Of a stretch of 64,000 bases of DNA, positions 50,644 to 59,480 are shown piece by piece (the first letter of the stretch is position 1; each line of letters opens with the position of its first letter). The notes below the pieces were generated by a model that was not told the origin of the DNA, did not search any database, and saw nothing but the letters and a program-made list of their open reading frames with translations. The DNA comes from Emticicia sp040253585 (GTDB lineage Bacteria > Bacteroidota > Bacteroidia > Cytophagales > Spirosomataceae). Both the position numbers and the translations under genes were made by a program. Location: the NCBI RefSeq assembly GCF_040253585.1, contig NZ_JBELAU010000007.1, forward strand, positions 317,557-381,556, in the 5' to 3' direction.

Positions 50644-51057
50644 TTATTTAATTTCTGAATTGATAACCAATACTTTATCCCAGTTGGCTTCATTGGCTTT
50701 TTCAAACGCTTTGTACTGCGTGCTTTCACGGAATTTCTCTACTTCAGCTTCAGTTCTGAAAGTAAGATAGTGCATTACGTCGTACTCAGCCTTTGAATTT
50801 TCTTCTCCAAAAGTTTCTCCTGCCGAATAAGCAGCGATTTCTGGCATCTGACGTTTCAAATCTTGAAAGTCGGCCATGTGTTGTTTGATTGCCTCCGCTG
50901 AAGTGCCTTGTTTGAATTTAAAACAAACAATACGTTGCTTTTGTGCTTTTGGAGGCGTGTATGCCGAACCGTAAGCTACCATCAAAAAAGCAAACATTCC
51001 TAAAGCCATTGCTGGCATCAAATATCTTAATAACGATTTTTTTTGTGTCTGACTCAT
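50644..51057 (-). CDS. Dabb (stress-responsive A/B barrel) domain protein with membrane anchor
   Basis: 137 residues from the ATG at 51057 (MSQTQKKSLLRYLMPAMALGMFAFLMVAYGSAY), chosen because a -7 element (TATATTTG) at 51093-51100 lies upstream and would exclude the start at 51126. One N-terminal helix anchors it; the rest is the Dabb domain (QRIVCFKFKQGTSAEAIKQHMADFQDLKRQMPEIAAYSAGETF and YDVMHYLTFRTEAEVEKFRES). Function of the anchored form is unknown. Confidence 0.82.
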   Translation of the reverse strand: MSQTQKKSLLRYLMPAMALGMFAFLMVAYGSAYTPPKAQKQRIVCFKFKQGTSAEAIKQHMADFQDLKRQMPEIAAYSAGETFGEENSKAEYDVMHYLTFRTEAEVEKFRESTQYKAFEKANEANWDKVLVINSEIK

Positions 51058-51420
51058 TTTCTTAAATCCGAATAATATTCTGTAATACGATACAAATATA
51101 ACACATTTTATTTGAAAATGTTGCATTATTTCAAGAAAATATTTTATTGTTTTTGTTTTTGTGTTATATTTCCAAATAATATTTGGTTTTTGTGTTTTTT
51201 GACAAAATGGGTCTTCTTACTTAATTTTTCAAAATTTTAAGATTTAAGTTTTGTTTTTAGAGGGTTTTAAAAGAAAAATATATTTTTCTAAAAAAGAGCG
51301 TATAAAATTTACGAGTTGTCTGGAAAAAAATGGGAAATTATAATTTTTGAGGTTTAAATCGAAAGTTTTTTAGAATGTCTGTGATAAAATATTTTATTTT
51401 GGAAAAAAATATTGGCAAAA
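51058..51420. other. 363-base A/T-rich region between Dabb and phospholipase genes
   Basis: Contains the minus-strand -7 element (TATATTTG, + positions 51093-51100) for the Dabb gene and a small palindrome CCAAATAATATTTGG (51172-51186). No gene is seen; the stretch is extremely T/A-rich. Confidence 0.5.
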
Positions 51421-52494
51421 ATGATGAAAATTGGCGGTAGAAAAGTTTTTTTTTCGAAATGGAGAAATTTGAAGCGAAGCAGTTTACTTTTTCTGGGTAT
51501 AATTTTGATTTCTTCATGGAAAATAAAGACAGAAAATCAGTATCCACTGTGGGAGCGTCCACTCTGGCAGCCTCCACTGTGGGGCTTTTTTGGGCACCAG
51601 CGGATAAATCGTTTGGCGGTTTTTACGCTTCCACCCGAAATGTTTAAGTTTTACAAAAAACATATTGATTTTGTAACCGAAAATGCTGTCAATCCTGACC
51701 AACGTCGTTATGCTGTAAAAGAAGAAGCTCCTCGACATTTTATTGATTTGGATAATTATGCAGATTCACTAAGAAAAAAGCTACCAACTTATTCGTGGAA
51801 AGAGGTGACAGAGAAAATTTCTGAAGATACTTTAAACCGACATGGTATTGTGCCGTGGCACATTAATTTTATGAAGTTTCAGCTTACAGAAGCTTTCAGA
51901 AAACGTGATGTTCGTCGAATTTTGATGCTCTCGGCTGATATTGGTCATTATATTGCCGATGCCAATGTGCCGCTTCATACTACTCGAAACTATAACGGAC
52001 AATTAACCAATCAAGTAGGTATTCATGGTTTTTGGGAAAGTCGATTACCCGAGTTATTCTCGGATAATTATGATTTTTTTGTCGGACAAGCTGAATATGT
52101 AAAAACTCCACAAAAACGTGCTTGGCAAGCTGTTTTGGGTGCAAATGCCGCTCTGGACTCGGTTTTGGTTTTTGAAAGAGAACTAACGAGCCAGTTTTCG
52201 GAAGATAAAAAGTTTGGTTTTGATGAAAGAAATGGCATAACTACAAAAAGTTATTCAAAGGATTTTTCAGAACGCTACCATGCCATGCTCAAAAATCAAG
52301 TCGAGCGGCAAATGCGTGCTTCGATTAAAATGGTCGGTGATTTTTGGCTCACTTGCTGGATTGATGCGGGGCAACCAGATTTAACGGCATTGCTTAATTA
52401 TCAACCAACAAAAGAAGAAAAAGAAGCTGATGATGCCGAAAAAAAAACATGGTTACGTCGGGTTTTTGATGTGAGAAAAGAAGGGGATAATTAA
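51421..52494 (+). CDS. Zinc-dependent phospholipase C / S1-P1 nuclease-like protein
   Basis: 357 residues from 51421. An N-terminal hydrophobic segment (SSLLFLGIILISSW) anchors or exports it. The repeat PLWERPLWQPPLWGFFGHQRINRLAVFTLP precedes the zinc-site region: Trp1-like W/H in GFFGHQRINR, later DIGHYIADANVPLHTTRNYNGQ with the His/Asp ligands, and GIHGFWESRLPEL. These match the zinc-dependent phospholipase C family with the S1/P1 fold. The DNA encoding the PLW triplet is a 15-base tandem repeat (CCACTGTGGGAGCGT style). It would hydrolyse phospholipids or nucleic acids outside the cytoplasm. Confidence 0.82.
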   Translation: MMKIGGRKVFFSKWRNLKRSSLLFLGIILISSWKIKTENQYPLWERPLWQPPLWGFFGHQRINRLAVFTLPPEMFKFYKKHIDFVTENAVNPDQRRYAVKEEAPRHFIDLDNYADSLRKKLPTYSWKEVTEKISEDTLNRHGIVPWHINFMKFQLTEAFRKRDVRRILMLSADIGHYIADANVPLHTTRNYNGQLTNQVGIHGFWESRLPELFSDNYDFFVGQAEYVKTPQKRAWQAVLGANAALDSVLVFERELTSQFSEDKKFGFDERNGITTKSYSKDFSERYHAMLKNQVERQMRASIKMVGDFWLTCWIDAGQPDLTALLNYQPTKEEKEADDAEKKTWLRRVFDVRKEGDN

Positions 52495-52507
52495 GGTTTG
52501 GTTGTAG

Positions 52508-52600
52508 GCACAAAGGAACATAGAGGCAAAGGTACAGGGATGAATGACTATTATTTTCACTCTGTGCCTTTGTTTCTTTGCTAATTTGTGTCTTTGTTTT
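52508..52600. repeat. Imperfect palindrome with CAAAGGCACA units
   Basis: The left part (GCACAAAGGAACATAGAGGC) and the right part (CTGTGCCTTTGTTTCTTTGC, then TTTGTGTCTTTG) are imperfect complements built of 7-8 base units. It lies between convergent genes. Confidence 0.5.
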
Positions 52601-53775
52601 TAAATTTTTATAAATATTTTCTTTTTAAACATCCAGTTCAGAATCAGCCAATAAATGAGCAACATCAATCCACCATGAACAAGTGATTGATAAGGAAGCC
52701 CGAAAATGGTGGCATAATTTTCGCCTAAATGAATTTTGAGTGATTTTGAAATGTAAACTCCCAGAGCATCGGCAATGCAATAAGCTGCAATCGAATTCAT
52801 GCCGATTACTTTCAGAAAATACGCCCAGTTAGTTTTTTCTTTGATGTCGATTATCCAATAGAAAAAAGCCAAGAATAGAAAGCAAAGCCCTCCGCTAAAG
52901 ATAACCCAAGTTGGTGTCCAGATACGTTTTACGTTCGGACAAATACCGAGTCGATTTAAAATTAAACCAATTACTAAGCCAGAAACACCAAGAATGATAA
53001 ACTTTTTGAGTTTTTCTTGAGGAATAATGTCAGATTTTAGAATATTTCCTGCTAAAAGTCCCAAAATCATTGTTCCGAGTGTTGGAATAAAACTTAGCGT
53101 TGAGTAGCCGCCACCATTACGGATAAAAGGTTTTTCTCTTGGGAAAAGGTTCAGAAACCATTGGTCGAATGCCCAAGCAAAATTGGTATTTTTATTCCAA
53201 TGTGCCGCAAAACCCGTCAGGTTATGCTCCCAGTCTTTAGCAACTCCTACACTCGCATAATCAAAATTAGCATCGGTAAGTGGATAAAGTGCAAATGCCA
53301 GCCAATAACCGACAAGAATAATGACAAGGGCCGAAATCTGAACTTTCTGCGAACGAAAACCTAATAAAAATAGGAAAGGATAGCCCAATCCGATTTGGCT
53401 GAGGGTATCTTCAAAAGTAAAGTAGGTTTGAGTTTTGTACTGAGAACGTAGAAAAATGCCCAATAAAATTAGAATTAATGAACGTTTGAGTGCGTGGAAA
53501 AGTACTTTGTTGAAACTGCTTTCTTGAGTAAGGCGACTGGCGATAGAATAGGGGAGAACAACTCCGACCAGAAAGGAAAATGATGGCTGAATCATGTCGT
53601 GCAGTGAGCAGCCAACCCACTCAACGTGGTCTTGGTGGAAAGCGAGAAAAGACCAAAATGAACTTTCGGGAAGTGCTTCGGAAACTTCTCCGAAATGTAA
53701 AACCTCAGCCATCATCAAGAGCATGACAAAGCCACGATAGACATCGGCTGAGGAAAGGCGAGTTAGAACAGGCAT
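52600..53775 (-). CDS. Acyltransferase family membrane protein (DUF5009 / HGSNAT-like)
   Basis: 391 residues with about 10 membrane helices. The opening RLSSADVYRGFVMLLMMAEVLHFG and WVGCSLHDMIQPSFSFLVGVVLPYSIASR (with a His and Asp near the membrane) are typical of DUF5009 proteins related to heparan-alpha-glucosaminide N-acetyltransferase. Later ISAYCIADALGVYISKSL-like segments follow. It would acetylate a sugar across the membrane using acetyl-CoA. The acceptor is unknown. Its 5' end lies next to a double-palindrome element. Confidence 0.82.
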   Translation of the reverse strand: MPVLTRLSSADVYRGFVMLLMMAEVLHFGEVSEALPESSFWSFLAFHQDHVEWVGCSLHDMIQPSFSFLVGVVLPYSIASRLTQESSFNKVLFHALKRSLILILLGIFLRSQYKTQTYFTFEDTLSQIGLGYPFLFLLGFRSQKVQISALVIILVGYWLAFALYPLTDANFDYASVGVAKDWEHNLTGFAAHWNKNTNFAWAFDQWFLNLFPREKPFIRNGGGYSTLSFIPTLGTMILGLLAGNILKSDIIPQEKLKKFIILGVSGLVIGLILNRLGICPNVKRIWTPTWVIFSGGLCFLFLAFFYWIIDIKEKTNWAYFLKVIGMNSIAAYCIADALGVYISKSLKIHLGENYATIFGLPYQSLVHGGLMLLIYWLILNWMFKKKIFIKI

Positions 53776-53815
53776 AAGATTAGGGTTTATGCCTTAAAGA
53801 TAATAATTTTATAAA

Positions 53816-53881
53816 GTACGACAAGTTTTCAACTTGTCATTTTCGGTAAACAGAAAGTAACAAGTTGGAAACTTGTTTTAC
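53816..53881. repeat. Double-palindrome element, copy 3
   Basis: ACAAGTTTTCAACTTGT (53821-53837) and ACAAGTTGGAAACTTGT (53860-53876) are 17-base palindromes with centres TTC and GGA. GTAC precedes (53816-53819) and TTAC follows (53878-53881). It overlaps the end of the YhdH-type gene. Confidence 0.75.
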
Positions 53882-54867
53882 AAACGTACAATTACACGCC
53901 CGATTTGTCCGCCCTTTAAAATTTTCTTGATTTCTTTGGAAAGCCCTTTTAATGTTATGGTTTTGGTAATTGATTGAATATCAGCTGGTTTCCAGTTTTT
54001 AGCAAGGTTCTTCCAGAGTTTTTTACGCCATTCAATGTCACATTCTGATGAATCAATGCCAAACATAGATACGCCACGCAAGATAAAAGGGAATACACTT
54101 GTCGGTAATTCGGGAGAATTTACTAAACCACAAATGGCTACAACTCCGTTGTATTGCATTGATTTTAAGATAGTTGCGAGCATATTTCCGCCAACAGTAT
54201 CCACACAGCCCGCATAAATTCCTTTCAATAATGGGCGACCTGATTTGTCGTCAACTTCTTCTCTCGAAACAACTTCTTTCGCTCCGATTTTTAATAGGAA
54301 TTCTTTGCCTTCGGGTTTGCCCGTAACGCCCACCACATGGAAACCGAGTTTCGCCAAAATCATGACGGCCATTGTGCCTACGCCGCCCGTTGCTCCCGTT
54401 ACGATGACTTTCCCTTTTTCGGGAGTAAGGCCGTTTTGTAATAATTTATCAATGCACAATGCAGCAGTCAAACCAGCCGTTCCGAAAATCATGCTTTCTT
54501 TGGCTTTGAGTCCACGAGGAAGTTTTACTACCCATTTGGCAGGGACTCTGATGTATTGTCCGAATCCGCCCGAAGTATTCATTCCGAGGTCAAAGCCAGT
54601 TACGAGAACTTTATCTCCTTTCTGAAAATCAATAGATTGGCTTTCTTCAACTATTCCTGCGGCATCAATACCTGGTGTGTGTGGGTAATTGCGAGTCACG
54701 CCACGATTTCCTGCTGAGGAAAGGGCATCTTTATAATTTAATGAAGAATATTGTACTTTGATTAAGACTTCGCCCGCTGGTAAATCTTCGATTTTACGCT
54801 CAACGATGTTTTGGATGAAAGTTTTATCATCGTTCTCGGTGATGTAGAATGCTTGGAAAGTTGACAT
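53878..54867 (-). CDS. YhdH/AcuI-type NADPH quinone/acryloyl-CoA reductase
   Basis: 329 residues of the zinc-free medium-chain dehydrogenase type. The nucleotide motif is VIVTGATGGVGTMAVMILAKLGFHVVGVTGK near residue 155, with YSSLNYKDALSSAGNRGVTRNYPHTPGIDAAG at the N-terminus and CDIEWRKKLWKNLAKNW near the end, typical of YhdH/AcuI. AcuI reduces acryloyl-CoA to propionyl-CoA in some bacteria. The reaction here is inferred from the family. Confidence 0.92.
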   Translation of the reverse strand: MSTFQAFYITENDDKTFIQNIVERKIEDLPAGEVLIKVQYSSLNYKDALSSAGNRGVTRNYPHTPGIDAAGIVEESQSIDFQKGDKVLVTGFDLGMNTSGGFGQYIRVPAKWVVKLPRGLKAKESMIFGTAGLTAALCIDKLLQNGLTPEKGKVIVTGATGGVGTMAVMILAKLGFHVVGVTGKPEGKEFLLKIGAKEVVSREEVDDKSGRPLLKGIYAGCVDTVGGNMLATILKSMQYNGVVAICGLVNSPELPTSVFPFILRGVSMFGIDSSECDIEWRKKLWKNLAKNWKPADIQSITKTITLKGLSKEIKKILKGGQIGRVIVRL

Positions 54868-54976
54868 TGTTTGATTGTATTATTTTAGTTGTACTCGTTT
54901 CAGATTGAAATACATCAAAAATGTGTTTTTTGTTCGTAATGCTTCAAAATATTATGAAACTTTATTTTAAAAATAT

Positions 54977-55168
54977 TTATGCCAGACTTTTAAAAGTTTG
55001 TTCGTATCTATTAAATATTTTACTGATACTCTCTTCGATTTTCTGATTTTCAGCAACTCTTAAATCATCCTTAAGTTCAATAATCAGTTCAGTTACAAAA
55101 TTTGGGTCTTCAATAACCAAATCTTTTAATAGTTTTCTGATACTATCTTTATCCAAAATTGCTGTCAT
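54977..55168 (-). CDS. Hypothetical protein of 63 residues
   Basis: Acidic and helical: MTAILDKDSIRKLLKDLVIE then DPNFVTELIIELKDDLRVAENQKIEESISKIFNRYEQTF. It has the look of a small antitoxin or regulatory subunit, with no toxin adjacent. A -7 element (TAAGTTTG on the minus strand, + positions 55186-55193) lies 17 bases before the start and supports it as a real gene. I do not know a named family. Confidence 0.65.
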   Translation of the reverse strand: MTAILDKDSIRKLLKDLVIEDPNFVTELIIELKDDLRVAENQKIEESISKIFNRYEQTFKSLA

Positions 55169-55185
55169 AATTGTAGTATTTTTTA

Positions 55186-55193
55186 CAAACTTA
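55186..55193 (-). promoter_or_regulatory. -7 promoter element of the 63-residue protein gene
   Basis: Minus-strand TAAGTTTG matches TAnnTTTG. The mRNA leader would be about a dozen bases. Confidence 0.5.
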
Positions 55194-55263
55194 ACGATTA
55201 ATCTATTTTTATGTTTAAAGTGATGAATAAAAACTGTTGATTTGCTGTAAAATTTTGATAGAA

Positions 55264-55680
55264 ATGGCTGTACGAAAAATCAATCTTTTATTGCTAAGTA
55301 TTTGGTGGGGAGCATTTACTTTTTATTCGGGTGTTGTGATAAACGTAGGTATGCAAGTACTTGGTAGCCACGCCGAAATGGGTTTTATTACGCAAGCTGT
55401 CACGAACTACTTGAACATCATCAGTTTACCTATTTTCGTTTTTACGGCTTATACTTTTCGTGCTGAAAAACGTTTTTTTGTAGCAGCTATATTTTTGGTG
55501 CTTTTGCAAGTTGTATTGTTCTTTGTGCATTTCGAGTTAGACAAACTGCTTGATTTTGAGCAAAGAGTAGTTTTAAACAAAGCTGTTTTTTACTCATTAC
55601 ATCGAATTTATCTATGGACTGCCACTGTTATTTGGTTGATTGTGAGTGGTATTTTGTTGTTGATGATTAAAAAGAAATAA
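55264..55680 (+). CDS. Integral membrane protein (DUF4149-like), 138 residues
   Basis: 138 residues from the ATG at 55264 (MAVRKINLLLLSIWWGAFTFYSGVVINVGMQVLG). Four hydrophobic helices: about residues 5-25, 45-66, 70-92 and 110-132. The layout resembles the DUF4149/TMEM205 group of small membrane proteins. An upstream in-frame TTG is not supported. Function unknown. Confidence 0.7.
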   Translation: MAVRKINLLLLSIWWGAFTFYSGVVINVGMQVLGSHAEMGFITQAVTNYLNIISLPIFVFTAYTFRAEKRFFVAAIFLVLLQVVLFFVHFELDKLLDFEQRVVLNKAVFYSLHRIYLWTATVIWLIVSGILLLMIKKK

Positions 55681-55688
55681 CAGAATTA

Positions 55689-57023
55689 TCACTTTTTCAT
55701 CATTCGCTCAAAATCGGGTAGTTCTAATCTTAGATTGGATAAGACTTTCTTTTGTTCGTCGAGGAGGAATACTTTTGGAACTAAAGAAGCATTGTAAGTA
55801 TTATCGAAATCTACAATTTTGTGTGAGTCTATCACGTTGGTAAAGGCTTCGGTTTTATAGGTTTTGATGAATTTTAACCAGTTTTCTCGGTCAGGTACTT
55901 TACAACACATATATACTTTCATGCCTTGTTGCTCCAATTTTGGATAATAATCTACCAGTTTCTTTGTAAATTCTTGGCAATGAGTGCAACCGTAGTCATA
56001 AATTACAACCATTGTATATTTTGATTTTAACTCCCAAAGCGGACTCCAATTATCAAGCGTATCCGTCAAACACATATCGGGCATTAGTTTTCCAATCAAT
56101 GTTGGTTCAATTCGATTGACATACTCAATATTTCGCTTGACTGTAGTAGCATCGTAGCTATTGGGTTCACCGATGATATACTTTTTAGCGATTTCGATAT
56201 AAACTTTATCGCAGCCTAAGACATCGGGAGCGATAAATTTATTGCCAAACTTAATGACAATGTATTTTCTTATTTCTGAATTTGGCTTTGTGAGAGCAAG
56301 TAACTTATCGGCCAAAGCAATGATTTCGTCGGGTGAGTTACTAAAAGCGATGTTTTTTAGATAATCATCAAAAATATTATCGAGAAGCGTTGTGCGAATC
56401 AAACGGTCGTCTGAAAGGTCTATGTTGTCGAGGGCGTGGGTGTAATAATTTTTGATGTAAGTAAGAGAATCTTGTCGAGTAGCGTTGGGTTTGATGGCTT
56501 CGGCTTCAACTGGAATATTTGCCTTTAAGAAATTAGCCGTAAAAGTATTTGGGTTTGATGAAATGTAGCTTTTTGTCAGTGATTGGTATTGTTGGTAGAT
56601 TGTCTTTTTATCGGTTTCGTTGCTTGCATTCTGAAAAGCTCGCTGTAAACGAATGTTTTCTTTGGTAAAATTGGCGTAAGCGGAGGCTTCACTATTACCT
56701 TCGATTGTCATTTTGCCAACGTAATCGCTGGTATCAGTTGTGATATTAAAGTTTTGCCCAACCACGGGAAAATCAAATAAACGTGCTTTTCGATTAACTA
56801 AAAAATACATTCCTTCGGGTAGATTTTTCTGTCCTGTAAAAACGATTTTGTTCGCCACTTCAACTCTTGCAGTATCTTTTACCAAATACAGTTTTTCGCT
56901 CTGATACCAGTGATAAAGGTAATAAACTGAATCTTTTGGTGCTTGTATAGCTATCTCTATGCGATATTGAGCATTTGATTGAAAGAAACCAAGTATGGCA
57001 AAGAAAAACAACAATTTTTTCAT
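55689..57023 (-). CDS. Secreted DUF4369/thioredoxin domain protein
   Basis: 444 residues with a signal peptide (MKKLLFFFAILGFFQSNAQY). An N-terminal DUF4369 domain (IEIAIQAPKDSVYYLYHWYQSEKLYLVKDTARVEVANKIVFTGQ), a helical middle region (DUF5106-like) and a C-terminal thioredoxin domain with CxxC as YDYGCTHCQEFTKKLVDYYPKLEQQ and a late SLVPKVFLLDEQKKVLS stretch. It is a TlpA-like oxidoreductase of the periplasm, a type enriched in Bacteroidota. It is followed by a TonB-like protein gene on the same strand in the order 57596 to 55689. Confidence 0.85.
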   Translation of the reverse strand: MKKLLFFFAILGFFQSNAQYRIEIAIQAPKDSVYYLYHWYQSEKLYLVKDTARVEVANKIVFTGQKNLPEGMYFLVNRKARLFDFPVVGQNFNITTDTSDYVGKMTIEGNSEASAYANFTKENIRLQRAFQNASNETDKKTIYQQYQSLTKSYISSNPNTFTANFLKANIPVEAEAIKPNATRQDSLTYIKNYYTHALDNIDLSDDRLIRTTLLDNIFDDYLKNIAFSNSPDEIIALADKLLALTKPNSEIRKYIVIKFGNKFIAPDVLGCDKVYIEIAKKYIIGEPNSYDATTVKRNIEYVNRIEPTLIGKLMPDMCLTDTLDNWSPLWELKSKYTMVVIYDYGCTHCQEFTKKLVDYYPKLEQQGMKVYMCCKVPDRENWLKFIKTYKTEAFTNVIDSHKIVDFDNTYNASLVPKVFLLDEQKKVLSNLRLELPDFERMMKK

Positions 57024-57050
57024 GAGATTTAATGCTGATGGCTGAATATA

Positions 57051-57596
57051 TTACTTAGCAATTTGTTGGCTTGGTCGGATGGGTTCGAAGCCGTTTTTGA
57101 AATCAGGTATAGAATAACGCTTACTATCGCCATGGATTTTAATTTCAGTTAGAATCGTCATATTATTGGTTTCGATAAACTCTGGTAATATGTTAGTTGG
57201 TTGGAGAGGCTGTGGGCTTTCGCCATAATTAGTAAAAACAAAAGCGATTGGCAAAATATAAGTTCCTTCATAGCCTAAGCCCAAAAGCGGAAGTTTTTTT
57301 AATCCCTTTCTGATACTTGCTCCGAAACCTACATTATTTTCAAAACTTGGGGTCATTTTTGGGTAAAAAACTTGAATATCTTCAATTTTTCCGACACGAT
57401 TTACTTTGAATTGAGCAAAAATTCTACCGTACATTCTTGATAAAATAGCCCTGCGAGGATAATCAATACTTTTCTTGGCGAGTTCAAAGAATACGAGATT
57501 TCTGTCTAAGTCTTTTTGTGCAAAAACATTGAAAGAGAATAACAGTCCAAAGCATAGAAGGATTCTTTTAAGTGAGGTTCCAAAAGTTGAGTACAT
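57051..57596 (-). CDS. Secreted protein with TonB-C-like domain
   Basis: 181 residues. Signal peptide near SLKRILLCFGLLFSFNVFAQ. The segment AKKSIDYPRRAILSRMYGRIFAQFKVNRVGKIEDIQVFYP matches the pattern of the TonB C-terminal domain (YPxxA, GxxxxxFxVxxxGxIxDxxV). No transmembrane anchor or proline-rich region is present apart from the signal, so it is not a canonical TonB. It lies upstream of the thioredoxin gene on the same strand with a 27-base gap. Function unknown. Confidence 0.75.
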   Translation of the reverse strand: MYSTFGTSLKRILLCFGLLFSFNVFAQKDLDRNLVFFELAKKSIDYPRRAILSRMYGRIFAQFKVNRVGKIEDIQVFYPKMTPSFENNVGFGASIRKGLKKLPLLGLGYEGTYILPIAFVFTNYGESPQPLQPTNILPEFIETNNMTILTEIKIHGDSKRYSIPDFKNGFEPIRPSQQIAK

Positions 57597-57683
57597 ATCG
57601 TCGATAGTTTAATGTGAAATTATTGAGCGTTAGTTTACAAATATGCGTAATATCTCAAAGAAATACAAATGGGTAGTTTCAGA

Positions 57684-57727
57684 ACACAAAAAAGGTCTTA
57701 GAATTTCTCCTAAGACCCTTTTTGTGT
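57684..57727 (-). terminator. Terminator of groEL
   Basis: ACACAAAAAAGGTCTTAG (57684-57701) pairs with CTAAGACCCTTTTTGTGT (57710-57727) with one mismatch. On the minus strand a T-rich run follows. Confidence 0.85.
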
Positions 57728-57743
57728 ATAAAGTTGGCTGATA

Positions 57744-59375
57744 TTACATCATGCCGCCCATGCCGCCACCGTGTGAGTGGCCCATATCTGGAGCTTTTTC
57801 TTCTGGAATATCAGATACAACTGCTTCAGTTGTAAGCAATAAACCAGCGATTGATGCAGCGTTTTCAAGAGCCAAACGAGTTACTTTCGTAGGGTCAATG
57901 ATACCAGCCGCTAACATATTTTCAAATTTATCTTCACGAGCGTTGTAACCGTAATCAGCAGTTCCGCCTTTCACTTCTTGTACGATTACTGAACCTTCGC
58001 CACCTGCATTCGCAACGATTGTGCGTAATGGAGCTTCGATTGCCGAACGGATGATTGCAATACCAGTAGTTTCGTCGCCGTTTGCACCTTCAAGACCTGC
58101 TAAAGCAGCTTGAGCACGAATCAAAGCTACACCACCACCAGCTACGATACCTTCTTCAACTGCAGCACGAGTTGCGTGAAGGGCATCATCAACACGGTCT
58201 TTTTTCTCTTTCATTTCAACCTCAGTTGCAGCACCGATGTAGATAATAGCTACACCACCTGACAACTTAGCCAAACGCTCTTGTAATTTCTCACGGTCGT
58301 AGTCAGAAGTAGTTGACTCGATTTGAGCTTTGATTTGGTTTACACGACCAGCGATTTGCTCTTGGTCACCTGAACCATTAACGATTGTAGTGTTATCTTT
58401 ATCGATAATGATTTTATCGCAGTGTCCTAAGTAAGAAATATCAGCGTTTTCAAGTTTGAAACCTCTTTCTTCTGCAATTACAGTACCACCAGTCAAGATT
58501 GCGATGTCTTCCAACATTGCTTTACGACGGTCGCCGAAACCTGGAGCTTTAACAGCTGCAACTTTCAATGCACCACGGATTTTGTTTACTACCAATGTAG
58601 CAAGAGCTTCGCCATCAACATCTTCAGCGATGATTAACAACGGACGGCCAGTTTGTGCTACACCTTCTAACACTGGAAGAAGTTCTTTCATTGAAGAAAC
58701 TTTTTTCTCAGAAATTAAGATGAATGGTTTTTCCATTTCAACTTCCATTTTCTCAGCGTTAGTTACGAAGTATGGAGATAAATAACCTCTGTCAAACTGC
58801 ATACCTTCTACAGTTTTCACTTCAGTTTCAGTTCCACGAGCTTCTTCAACTGTGATAACACCTTCTTTACCAACTTTCTCCATTGCATGAGCAATCATTT
58901 GACCGATTTCGTGGTCGTTGTTGGCAGAGATTGTAGCTACTTGTTCGATTTCTTTTGAAGTCGAGATAGCTTTAGATTGGTCTTTCAATGCACCTACAAC
59001 CGCAGTTACCGCTTTTTCGATACCACGTTTCAAATCCATTGGGTTTGCACCAGCCGCTACGTTTTTCGCACCGATAGTGTAGATAGCTTGTGCTAATACA
59101 GTAGCAGTAGTAGTACCGTCACCCGCTTGGTCAGCAGTTTTAGAAGCTACTTCTTTCACGAGTTGAGCACCCATGTTTTCGATAGAATCTTTCAATTCGA
59201 TTTCTTTCGCTACTGTTACACCATCTTTAGTGATAGCTGGTGAACCGAATTTTTTATCAATGATAACGTTACGGCCTTTTGGTCCGAGTGTTACTTTTAC
59301 TGCATTTGCAAGAGTGTCAACGCCACGTTTCAATTTCTCTCTTGCGTCTGTATCAAATATAATTTGCTTTGCCAT
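57744..59375 (-). CDS. groL: Chaperonin GroEL (60 kDa)
   Basis: 543 residues, typical. The ATP site is visible (TLGPKGRNVIIDKKFGSP, DGTTTATVLAQAIY) and the C-terminus has the GGM-type tail GHSHGGGMGGMM. It forms the 14-mer ring that folds proteins with GroES. groES is upstream with a 105-base spacer containing repeats, and no second groEL is visible. Confidence 0.98.
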   Translation of the reverse strand: MAKQIIFDTDAREKLKRGVDTLANAVKVTLGPKGRNVIIDKKFGSPAITKDGVTVAKEIELKDSIENMGAQLVKEVASKTADQAGDGTTTATVLAQAIYTIGAKNVAAGANPMDLKRGIEKAVTAVVGALKDQSKAISTSKEIEQVATISANNDHEIGQMIAHAMEKVGKEGVITVEEARGTETEVKTVEGMQFDRGYLSPYFVTNAEKMEVEMEKPFILISEKKVSSMKELLPVLEGVAQTGRPLLIIAEDVDGEALATLVVNKIRGALKVAAVKAPGFGDRRKAMLEDIAILTGGTVIAEERGFKLENADISYLGHCDKIIIDKDNTTIVNGSGDQEQIAGRVNQIKAQIESTTSDYDREKLQERLAKLSGGVAIIYIGAATEVEMKEKKDRVDDALHATRAAVEEGIVAGGGVALIRAQAALAGLEGANGDETTGIAIIRSAIEAPLRTIVANAGGEGSVIVQEVKGGTADYGYNAREDKFENMLAAGIIDPTKVTRLALENAASIAGLLLTTEAVVSDIPEEKAPDMGHSHGGGMGGMM

Positions 59376-59389
59376 TTTTTGAATTAAAA

Positions 59390-59480
59390 ATTAATAATTA
59401 AAAATTAAGAATTGTCAAAAATTATAGAGTGTATCGTGCAAAATGATATTCTTCATTCTACATTCCACATTCTTCATTTT
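59390..59480. repeat. Heptad-style repeat region inside the groES-groEL spacer
   Basis: The left side is built of AATTAAA-like units (59391-59415) and the right side of CATTC units (TTCATTCTACATTCCACATT, 59452-59471). The two sides are only partly complementary. It lies inside the operon between groES and groEL. Confidence 0.5.
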
